A stretch of DNA of 64,000 bases, taken from assembly GCF_029958905.1 (NCBI RefSeq), contig NZ_CP124613.1, forward strand, positions 930,001 to 994,000, in the 5' to 3' direction. Position 1 is the stretch's first letter. The number at the start of each line of letters is the position of its first letter. Position numbers and translations under genes: made by a program. The notes beneath the pieces were generated by a model. The model saw only the letters and a list, made by a program, of their open reading frames with translations. It was not told the origin of the DNA and searched no databases. Below, piece after piece: positions 31,954 through 41,200 of this stretch. The DNA is from Vibrio sp. YMD68 (lineage in GTDB: Bacteria > Pseudomonadota > Gammaproteobacteria > Enterobacterales > Vibrionaceae).

Positions 31954-32295
31954 ATGCGTAAAACAGATAAGAAAATAGACAACCAAATCAGAAAGACGTT
32001 AACACAACTCTGTGAAACCAACCTAAAGCAACTTGAAGGTTTTCAATGGCTAACTCACTCGGCTAACTACTCTAATTTCCCTGAAACTTTGAAGGTGACC
32101 TGTGTCTTTTCGACCAATAGACAACTTTCTGAATTCTTGGCAAACGACAGTGGCTCTACTGTGTGTTCCTTAGTTCAGGCGAAACTCGAAAAAATTGGCA
32201 TAACACTTAAGAACGCCGTACAACATATTGCATTTGATACTGACCAGAACTGCGAAAACGAGCACGGTGGTAACTGGGCTAGACGGTTAGGGTGA
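31954..32295 (+). CDS. Conserved hypothetical protein (often labelled Fis-family)
   Basis: The 113-residue protein starts MRKTDKKIDNQIRKTLTQL, with a helical basic N-terminus, then FQWLTHSANYSNFPETLKVTCVF and a mixed C-terminus. Homologues in vibrios and relatives are, as I recall, often annotated as Fis-family regulators, but I see no clear Fis DNA-binding helix pair, so the label is doubtful. It lies five bases upstream of the next small gene, and the two are probably co-transcribed. Confidence 0.78.
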   Translation: MRKTDKKIDNQIRKTLTQLCETNLKQLEGFQWLTHSANYSNFPETLKVTCVFSTNRQLSEFLANDSGSTVCSLVQAKLEKIGITLKNAVQHIAFDTDQNCENEHGGNWARRLG

Positions 32296-32299
32296 CGAT

Positions 32300-32497
32300 G
32301 TGAACCAACTTAATGAACAATTAATAGAGTGCCCTTACTGTGGTGAAACTATCGACGTGTTGATTGACGCGTCGGACATTGAACAGCAGTACATCGAAGA
32401 TTGTCAGGTGTGCTGTAAGCCCATAACCTTTTTGATTTTAGAAAATAATGACGGTTCTTTGATGGCTAACGTTTACAGCGAAAACGACAGTTTTTAG
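32300..32497 (+). CDS. CPXCG-motif cysteine-rich small protein
   Basis: GTG 32300 starts a 65-residue protein with a CPYCGETIDVLID motif and a second cysteine pair in EDCQVCCKPITFLI, forming a small zinc-ribbon domain. This is the CPXCG-motif cysteine-rich family, found widely in gammaproteobacteria with no established function. It follows the previous gene after four bases, suggesting co-transcription and translational coupling. Confidence 0.88.
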   Translation: MNQLNEQLIECPYCGETIDVLIDASDIEQQYIEDCQVCCKPITFLILENNDGSLMANVYSENDSF

Positions 32498-32540
32498 AAG
32501 AAGTTTTCACAAGGTCGGAAGTGTATTCCATTAAAACGCA

Positions 32541-32942
32541 CTAGTAAACACGGGGAGGGCGGCTATCAATCATCCACACATCAAGTTTCTGCTGCGCTTT
32601 TTTGGCGTTTTCTAAATCAACCGCTTCTATCATTTCACATTCATCCCGAATCATTTCTTCAATAAGGCTAGGGTAGTGTTTACAGTCCTCAGGGCGACTT
32701 AAGTAAATGCTGCACGTGTATTTATCAGGATCGTTTTTAGAGGTTTTAGGCGCTAATTCAAGAAAAGGACATCGTTGCAGCTTTTCTCTGGTTTTAGGAT
32801 CGAACCAGATTTCCCCTCCTTTAACGTAATCAAAAATATCTGGATTAAATATTTCCCAGAGATCAATTTCTTCTTGTGACACCCAGAGATCACCGCCACC
32901 ATATTTAATGCAGCATTTTCCGCATTGGTTACAATCTCTCAT
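32541..32942 (-). CDS. YkgJ-family cysteine cluster protein
   Basis: The 133-residue protein begins MRDCNQCGKCCIKYGGGDLWVS and has further cysteines in LQRCPFLE, YTCSIYLSRPEDCKHYP and ECEM. The CxxCGxCC plus downstream C pattern is the YkgJ (UPF0153) cluster, thought to bind zinc or an iron-sulphur centre. The function is not known. It is transcribed toward the small gene pair on the left (convergent). ATG 32942 is the family start. Confidence 0.9.
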   Translation of the reverse strand: MRDCNQCGKCCIKYGGGDLWVSQEEIDLWEIFNPDIFDYVKGGEIWFDPKTREKLQRCPFLELAPKTSKNDPDKYTCSIYLSRPEDCKHYPSLIEEMIRDECEMIEAVDLENAKKAQQKLDVWMIDSRPPRVY

Positions 32943-33179
32943 CCAAATCCCAATAATTCAGCAATATCGACATATGATAGCACTGATTACGCGGCATTAA
33001 TGCGGGATCATTACTTTGGCTCATTGGCTGACTGCCGCATACTCGGTGAGGTCACACCAGAAGGATATTACTCGTGATTTCTTGAAGTACTTTATGGGTT
33101 TAATGTACAGTGCCGACAATCACTTAGCATTGGCGTTCGCATTGGCACAATGCAAACCACCGTAATGAGGTTGCGTAGT

Positions 33180-33584
33180 ATGAGTAAGATATTTCACCAT
33201 CCGGTACAGATCTATTACGAAGATACCGATCACTCAGGGGTAGTGTATCACCCCAATTTTCTGAAGTATTTTGAGCGAGCACGAGAGCATGTCTTGGGTA
33301 GTAATAAACTGGCAACATTATGGAACGAACACGGCTTGGGGTTTGCCGTGTACAAAGCGAACATGATTTTCCAGGATGGTGTTGAGTTTGCAGAGATTTG
33401 TGATATCCGAACATCATTCAAATTGGACGGAAAATACAAAACCCTTTGGAGACAAGAAGTCTGGCGAGAAGGGGCAAGTAAACCTGCGGTGATAGGGGAC
33501 ATCGAAATGGTGTGTCTAGATAAAGATAAGCGCCTTCAACCGGTCCCAGCTGAAATATTAGAAGCCATGATTGAAGCCGTATAG
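33180..33584 (+). CDS. YbgC-like hot-dog acyl-CoA thioesterase next to the PUFA locus
   Basis: I start at ATG 33180, with GAGG about nine bases upstream; ATGs at 33150 and 33165 are in frame but less likely. The 134-residue protein has the 4HBT signature VQIYYEDTDHSGVVYHPNFLKYFERARE, with the catalytic Asp of the YbgC/4-hydroxybenzoyl-CoA thioesterase group. Such enzymes hydrolyse acyl-CoA or acyl-ACP thioesters. A hot-dog thioesterase (Orf6) has been described beside the pfa genes of Photobacterium profundum, so this gene may help release the PUFA product. That link rests on neighbourhood. Confidence 0.9.
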   Translation: MSKIFHHPVQIYYEDTDHSGVVYHPNFLKYFERAREHVLGSNKLATLWNEHGLGFAVYKANMIFQDGVEFAEICDIRTSFKLDGKYKTLWRQEVWREGASKPAVIGDIEMVCLDKDKRLQPVPAEILEAMIEAV

Positions 33585-33760
33585 CAAACCATCTTCCTCA
33601 AAGAACACTCAAAGATAAATAGATACGTGGCTCTAGCTGAACCTGCGAGCCGCGCTCATCAAAGCGTCGTTTTCACTCTCGCCCTGACTTTGTTCGTAAC
33701 ATATCCTCCTAACTTAGCTTTTAACATAGCCCTTCACATATAGCCCCTAACATAGAGAAC

Positions 33761-34642
33761 TTAACATAGAGAACCTAAAATAGACGAGTCGAAGTGTTTC
33801 ATCTTGATCTCCATGTCCGGTATAACTCCTCCCACAGTCACAGCAAACCGGTATTGTTCATCTAACCGTCCTAAGCAGGTCTGCCATTGAATCTGCTCGA
33901 AAGATTGGTTTGAAGTATCATTTTCGCTACTGACATCAAAATTAACGTGAATACCGCGATATGTCTCGATACAGAGTTTATCGCACTCATTATTAGGTTT
34001 AGTGCCCATCGTGACAGCATCAATAGATAAATCACACTTCAAAGCCGATGAAAAATCAAAAGAAAAACGGTTTAATGGTATGGAAAGACCGAGCCCGGTC
34101 GCTTTGATGTATGACTCTTTCAATGCCCATAAATCGAAAAAGCGTTCGTTTTTTCGGTCGCTGTCAAGATCGTTCAAATCCTTAATTTCTTCCGCTGTAA
34201 AGTACCGGTTCATGACGGCACCAATATCCATTCCACTGCGAGAGTGCTCAATATCCACCCCCAAAAAGATACTGGCATTCTTCATCTGACATACCGCAAT
34301 TAACAAATGATCTTTGCTATGACTAATATTGAACGATAGACCTGTGTTTAAATACTGTTCGCTTATCAAGGCAGGCTTTCCCTTCGGCCCCAAATGAAAC
34401 TGCCATTCCTGCGGACCCAATGATGAATATTGAGACAAAACACAACGCAAGTAGCAGCGTATATAAAGAGCCTGAATTTTATCATGGTGAAAACGAAACC
34501 GGTCTACTTTTTTCACTTCATCTCCTGAAAGCCAGGTTCGAAGTTGACTTGTTTTATTCAAACATTCATCAAGTTGATTGAGTGGGCATAGCCACAGATC
34601 AATCAGAGGCTGAACGGCCAAATGGCATCTCCTTTTAGTCAT
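33761..34642 (-). CDS. pfaE: 4'-phosphopantetheinyl transferase (PfaE-type)
   Basis: The enzyme moves phosphopantetheine from CoA to the serines of the PfaA acyl carrier domains. The 293-residue protein has the Sfp-type core: FHLGPKGKPAL, LSFNISHSKDHLLIAV, LGVDIEHSRSG with the Mg-binding Asp, and FFDLWALKESYIKATGLGL with the WxxKE(A/S) motif. It is divergent from pfaA across a 414-bp regulatory region. Its 3' end sits in a short direct-repeat patch (TAACATAGAGAAC twice), which encodes its last residues. The Sfp-type fold and the location make the PfaE assignment strong. Confidence 0.93.
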   Translation of the reverse strand: MTKRRCHLAVQPLIDLWLCPLNQLDECLNKTSQLRTWLSGDEVKKVDRFRFHHDKIQALYIRCYLRCVLSQYSSLGPQEWQFHLGPKGKPALISEQYLNTGLSFNISHSKDHLLIAVCQMKNASIFLGVDIEHSRSGMDIGAVMNRYFTAEEIKDLNDLDSDRKNERFFDLWALKESYIKATGLGLSIPLNRFSFDFSSALKCDLSIDAVTMGTKPNNECDKLCIETYRGIHVNFDVSSENDTSNQSFEQIQWQTCLGRLDEQYRFAVTVGGVIPDMEIKMKHFDSSILGSLC

Positions 34643-35056
34643 TATTTTATCCTATGTTACTAGAGAATCAGAGGGAGAGAAATGACGATGTTCGACTTTT
34701 AAACTCACTGTATTCACACCATAACAAATGTACTGGTGAGATGAGTAGAGTCCTATAAAATAAAACCATTTATACGAATGGTTACAAAAACATGAGCTAG
34801 ATCTCACTCATGATAAAAGTAGAGTATAAACTCAAATTTTGTAAATTTTATCCCATAAAATCAGACAATTAGGGAATTCATTTATCAATTTAAATCCATT
34901 TCTTCGTATTCATCTGGTCTGACAAGATTGTCCGTTGCGTTCAGAGCATTGTATCAATTAGTCGCCTCAGCTAACCTGCTCAACCATTAGTCAACTTTAT
35001 TCATTTTCATTGCGAATATAAGCATCTCATATAGCAATTATTTAGACAGGATTTTA
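34643..35056. promoter_or_regulatory. Divergent pfaE-pfaA control region
   Basis: AT-rich 414-bp gap without genes between oppositely oriented pfaE and the pfaA leader. A perfect inverted repeat AACCATT-TATACG-AATGGTT lies at 34764-34783 and could be an operator. No confident -10/-35 pair could be chosen by eye. Confidence 0.5.
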
Positions 35057-35098
35057 ATGGACATTGCCCGCATACATGAATGCTTAAATCGCCCATGA
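35057..35098 (+). CDS. Possible 13-residue leader peptide upstream of pfaA
   Basis: ATG 35057 follows ACAGGA at a good distance, and the frame reads MDIARIHECLNRP, then TGA at 35096-35098. The stop overlaps the ATG of the next small frame (ATGA). Real translation is unproven. It may instead be the first part of a longer gene broken by a frameshift. Confidence 0.35.
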   Translation: MDIARIHECLNRP

Positions 35099-35283
35099 TT
35101 CATATCGACTATGACGAGTTATTTAACTCTCAAAGCATCATCTCTAACTGGTTGCTCACTAGCAGCGACCAGACTTTTCAGCTGTGTTTTTCTAGATCTC
35201 AAACGGATTTATTGTCTATGCACTTAAAAAGCCAGCTTCAAAATATGACATCACCCCTCGTGATTTCCAGTGGAGACTCATAA
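35095..35283 (+). CDS. Possible 62-residue leader protein coupled to pfaA
   Basis: From ATG 35095 the frame reads MIHIDYDELFNSQSII and ends at TAA 35281-35283, whose last base is the first base of the pfaA ATG. An in-frame ATG at 35080 gives a slightly longer version. The chain of overlapping start/stop codons (13-residue ORF, this ORF, pfaA) implies translational coupling. I recognise no family. It could be a regulatory leader or a decayed gene. Confidence 0.5.
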   Translation: MIHIDYDELFNSQSIISNWLLTSSDQTFQLCFSRSQTDLLSMHLKSQLQNMTSPLVISSGDS

Positions 35284-38200
35284 TGAGCCAACCCGAACAA
35301 ACAACACCCGAATCTATCGACGACACTCGACTCAATAAACGCCTTAAAGATATGCCTATTGCTATCGTTGGAATGGCGAGTATGTTTGCGAACTCTCGTT
35401 ACCTGAACAAGTTTTGGGACTTGATCAGTGAAAAAATCGATGCGATTACAGAAGTGCCCGATACTCACTGGCGCCCTGAAGATTACTATGATGCTGATAG
35501 AACAACGCCGGACAAATCTTACTGTAAGCGTGGTGGCTTCATTCCTGAAGTTGACTTCAATCCGATGGAGTTTGGTCTTCCGCCGAACATTTTGGAGCTG
35601 ACAGACACATCCCAGTTACTATCATTAATCGTAGCAAAGGAAGTACTTGAAGATGCAAAACTTCCAGAAGGTTACGATCGCGATAAGATTGGTATTACGC
35701 TAGGTGTTGGTGGCGGTCAAAAGATTGCACAAAGCCTAAACGCACGTCTGCAGTACCCTGTATTGAAGAAAGTCTTCAAGAGCAGTGGCATTAGCGACGA
35801 AGACAGCGAAATGCTGATCAAAAAATTCCAAGACCAATACATTCACTGGGAAGAGAACTCATTCCCGGGCTCTCTTGGAAACGTCATTTCAGGCCGTATT
35901 GCGAACCGTTTTGACCTTGGTGGCATTAACTGTGTTGTGGATGCAGCGTGTGCGGGCTCTCTTGCCGCAATGCGTATGGCACTGAGTGAGCTGGTTGAAG
36001 GCCGCAGTGAAATGATGATCACAGGTGGTGTGTGTACCGATAACTCCCCAACCATGTACATGAGCTTCTCTAAAACACCGGCATTCACAACAAACGAAAC
36101 CATTCAACCGTTCGATATCGACTCTAAAGGTATGATGATTGGTGAAGGTATCGGCATGGTTGCACTTAAGCGTCTAGAAGATGCAGAGCGCGATGGAGAC
36201 CGTATTTACTCGGTAATCAAAGGCGTGGGTTCTTCTTCAGACGGTAAGTTTAAGAGTATTTACGCGCCGCGCCCAGAAGGCCAAGCAAAAGCGCTGAAAC
36301 GTGCTTATGATGATGCTGGTTTTGCGCCACATACACTTGGACTACTTGAAGCCCACGGTACGGGCACAGCGGCTGGTGATGTCGCAGAATTTGCTGGTTT
36401 AAACTCGGTATTCAGTGAACACAACGAGCAGAAACAACACATCGCTCTAGGGTCGGTTAAATCTCAAATCGGCCATACCAAATCGACAGCAGGCACCGCA
36501 GGTCTTATTAAAGCGGCACTTGCGCTGCATCATAAAGTACTGCCGCCAACGATCAATGTATCCGCGCCGAACCCTAAGTTAGATATCGAGAATTCGCCAT
36601 TTTATCTAAACACTCAAACGCGCCCTTGGATGAAACGTGTCGACGGCACACCGCGCCGTGCAGGTATCAGCTCATTTGGTTTTGGTGGCACTAACTTCCA
36701 CGTTGTATTGGAAGAGTACACGCCAGAGCACGCTCGCGGTGATAAATACCGTCAGCGTCAAGTACCACAAACATTCCTATTCAGTGCTGAATCTCGCAGC
36801 GCGCTGATCACCGAACTGCAACAAGTTACCGCGTCACTTGCCGGTAGCCATGTGAACTTAGCCAAATTTGCTCGTCGCTACGCACTGCGTGATATCGAAG
36901 CTTCCCATGCTCGTCTTGGTTTAGTAGCCGTTGATCTGCCTGATTTTAAAGCTCAATTAACCAACGCAATTTCGATGCTTGAAGCCCAAGACAAACTGCA
37001 TTGGCAATTGCCCAACGGAACGAGCTACCGAAAGTCAGCATTAACGAACGGTGACTCTAAGGTTGCTGCGCTGTTTGCTGGTCAGGGTTCTCAATACCTA
37101 AACATGGGTCGAGAGCTTGCCTGTCATTACCCTGAGATGCGTCAACAATTGGCGAAAGCGGATCAGGTATTTGGTCAGCATAAGAAGACAGCGTTGTCTC
37201 AAGTGCTTTTCCCAATCCCTACATTCACTGCAGATGCAACTAAAGCTCAAGAAGCGGTACTAACCAATACAGCGAATGCTCAAAGCGCGATTGGTACTGT
37301 CTCTATGGGTCAGTTTGAAATAATGACTCAAGCGGGCTTTAAAGCAGACATGGTTGCAGGCCACAGCTTTGGTGAGCTAAGCGCACTATGTGCATCGGGT
37401 GTTATCTCCCAAGATGATTACTACCAACTGGCATTTGCTCGTGGCGATGCAATGGCAGCGACACCTGAACAAGGAGACAGCGGTACTATGTTTGCAGTCA
37501 TCCTAGACGCAGACAAACTTCCAGCCGTTGAAAGCTGCATCAGCCAATTCGAAGGCGTGAGTATTGCCAACTACAACGCGCCGACTCAACTGGTTATTGC
37601 AGGTCCAACTGCGACGGTTCAACAAGCAGCAGAAGCGCTAACTGAACAAGGCTTCAAAGCGATTGCTCTGCCAGTATCTGGCGCTTTCCACACACCACTT
37701 GTTGCTCACGCTCAGAAACCATTTGCTGCTGCAATTGATAAAGCTTCATTCAGCGCTCCAACGCTGCCGCTTTACTCAAACGCAACGGGCAAACTGCACA
37801 GCAAAGACGCTAAAGCGATCAAGAAAGCGTTCAAGCAACACATGCTGCAATCGGTTCGTTTCAGTGAGCAAATTGAAGCGATGTACGAAGCGGGTGCACG
37901 CGTATTCGTTGAGTTCGGTCCGAAGAACATTCTTCAAAAGCTGGTTGAGAAAACATTGGCTGATAAGAACGAAGAACTTTACGCAATCAGCATCAACCCA
38001 AGCCCTAAAGGTGACAGTGACCAACAGCTTCGTTTAGCTGCGGTTCAACTGTGCGTGGCCGGTGTTTCATTAGACAACATTGACCCTTACCAAGCTGACA
38101 TTGCTGAACCTGCAAAGGCATCACCAATGAACATCAAGCTGAATGCAACCAACTACATCAGCCCAGCTACTCGTAAGAAAATGGATCAATCATTGGCTTC

Positions 38201-41200
38201 GGGCAACGTCACCGAAAAGACTGAGATTGTTGAAGTGAAAGTTGAAGTCGAGAAAATCGTGGAAAAAGAAGTGATTAAAACAGAAATCGTTGAAGTACCT
38301 GTGGCTACTCCTCAAGCTTCAAATGTACAACAGTCAGCTGCCCCAGCACCAAGTGCACAAGTAGCAACAGCAGCTCCGCAATCACAAGTGGTTCAAACTG
38401 CCCCAGCGACTAGTCAGCCAACAGCTCAAGTAACGGTAGATGAGTCTTCATTGCAGTCGTTCTTCAATGCTCAACAACAAGCAGCAGAAGTACATCAGCA
38501 GTTCCTTGCGATTCCTCAGCAATACGGTGACACGTTCAACACCCTAATGTCTGAGCAAGCGAAAATGGCAACAGCAGGCGTAGCAATTCCTGAGAACCTA
38601 CAGCGTTCTATGGAAATGTTCCACCAGCATCAGGCGGAGACGTTAAGGGCACACGCTCTTTATCTTGAGATGCAAGCTATCAACAATAACTCAGCATTAA
38701 GCGCGTTTGGTTCTCAAGCTGTATCTGCTCCAGCTTACGCTCCAACTGCGGCCGCAAAAGCTGTCGCTCCCGTTGTTGTACAGGCGACGACTCAGCAGGC
38801 GGTTTCGCAACCTGCACCTGTGGTAACTCCAGTTCCAACCCAAGCCACGACTGTTGCTCCTAAAGCGGTTAAACCAGAACTGGCTCAACCTCTAACAGAG
38901 CAAGCGAGTCAGTCAATGACAGCTAAGACTTCAGCACCGGCAATTGTTGCTGAAGCTCCTCAAACAGCTTCGGCATCAGTGCAATCGGCGGATGCTGAAA
39001 AAGTCATGCTAGAAGTGGTGGCTGAGAAGACAGGCTATCCAACAGAGATGTTAGATCTTGATATGGATATGGAAGCTGATCTTGGTATCGACTCTATCAA
39101 ACGTGTTGAAATCCTTGGCACAGTTCAAGACGAAATGCCAAACCTACCCGATCTGAACCCTGAAGATTTAGCGGAATGTCGTACTCTTGGTGAAATCGTG
39201 GCTTACATGAACAGCAAAATGCCAGCATCAGCACCTGTTGCAGCGCAGCCAAGCACAACTCCTCCTGTTCAAGTAACTAATGGCCTTGATGCGAAAGTCG
39301 TTCAACAAACCATGCTAGAAGTGGTGGCTGAGAAAACGGGCTACCCAACTGAGATGCTCGATCTAGAAATGGATATGGAAGCGGACCTTGGTATCGACTC
39401 TATCAAGCGTGTTGAAATTCTAGGTACGGTACAAGACGAGCTACCAACGCTTCCTGAGCTAAACCCTGAAGATCTCGCTGAGTGTCGTACTCTTGGCGAA
39501 ATCGTTGCTTACATGAACAGCAAGCTTCCGGCTTCTGCTCCTGTAGTGGCTCAAACTGCAGCGACTTCAGTTCAAGCAGCTAGCGGTTTAGATGCGGCTG
39601 TCGTTCAGAAGACGATGCTAGAAGTGGTAGCAGAAAAGACGGGCTACCCGACTGAAATGCTAGACCTAGCAATGGATATGGAAGCTGACCTTGGTATCGA
39701 TTCAATCAAGCGAGTTGAAATTCTAGGTACGGTTCAAGACCAGCTACCAACATTGCCAGAGCTCAACCCTGAAGATCTCGCAGAGTGTCGCACTCTAGGT
39801 GAAATCTTAGCCTACATGAACAGCAAGCTTCCAGCTTCTGCTCCTGTAGCAGCTCAAATATCTGCACTAGCGCAAGCAGTATCAAACGGTTTAAACGCAG
39901 AACAAGTTCAAGGCACAATGCTGAGCGTAGTGGCTGATAAAACGGGCTACCCAACAGAAATGCTCGACCTAGCAATGGACATGGAAGCTGACCTTGGCAT
40001 CGACTCAATCAAACGTGTTGAGATCCTTGGAACAGTTCAAGACCAGCTACCAACGCTGCCGGAGCTAAACCCTGAAGATCTAGCGGAATGTCGTACACTA
40101 GGCGAAATCGTTGCTTACATGAACAGCAAGCTAGGCGCTAATGCTGCACCTGCTCCAGAAGCAACTGCAACCGCTGCAGAAAGCGCAAGCAACGACCTAA
40201 ACACTGCTCACGTTCAATCAACAATGATGGAAGTGGTTGCCGACAAAACAGGTTACCCAGCAGAAATGCTCGACCTAGCAATGGACATGGAAGCAGACCT
40301 TGGTATCGATTCGATTAAACGCGTTGAGATCTTGGGTACGGTTCAAGACCAGCTACCAACGCTGCCAGAGCTAAACCCTGAAGACTTAGCTGAGTGTCGT
40401 ACTCTTGGTGAAATCGTTACCTACATGCAAAGCAAGCTATCCGCGGCTGCACCCGTAGCGACTCCAAAAGCTGAATCAGTAACGCCTATCGCAGAAACAG
40501 CGACAGCGGAACTTCCTCCACACAATGAGGTAGCGCTAAAAAAGCTACCAGCGGCAGATAAACTCGTCGATTGTTTCTCAAAAGACGCTTGTATCGTGAT
40601 CACCGATGATGGTCATAATGCGGGTGTTCTAGCAGAAAAGCTGACGGCTAACGGCGTTCACGTTGCTGTAGTACGTAGCCCACTATCTGCCGCGTCACCA
40701 CTAAACAGCGAAATCGCAAACTACACGTTAGAAAGCATCGATGATGCTGGTGTGACAGCAGTGATTAACGACATCGAAGCAGACCTTAAAACGTCGAACA
40801 AAGTGATTGCTGGCTTCATTCACCTACAAGCTATCGTTGATGCGAAACAAAGCAACGAGCAAGCGGTTAACTTGAATGCAGACTCAAGAGCTTCACTGAC
40901 GACAGCGTTCTTATTCGCCAAGCACCTAAATGGCCAACTGAATGCCGTTTCTGGTCGTAGCGTGTTCTTCACACTAAGCCGTATCGATGGTGGCTTTGGT
41001 TACCTAGATACTAAGCAATTAGTGAATGCAGAACTTAACCAAGCCGCGCTGTCTGGTCTCACTAAGACACTGAGCCATGAATGGTCAAACGTGTTCTGCC
41101 GTGCATTGGATGCTGACGCTTCTATTGATGCTCGCCACCTAGCTGAAGCTATCATAGGCGAACTGTTCGATATCGATACCAACACGGTTGAAATCGGCCT

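Noticed and set aside
32943..33149. Open stretch containing LMRDHYFGSLADCRILGEV before the thioesterase
   Set aside because: Only about 40 codons, no start with ribosome site and no recognised family; possibly a gene fragment but not supportable.
33722..33774. Short TAACATAG direct repeats at the 3' end of pfaE as a mobile-element scar
   Set aside because: The units are very short, and the repeat is part of the pfaE coding end; no inverted ends or target duplication.
37663..38037. Long frames inside pfaA-pfaD in other registers, such as 37663-38037 and 44061-44405
   Set aside because: They overlap well-supported PUFA synthase domains and show no protein family features.
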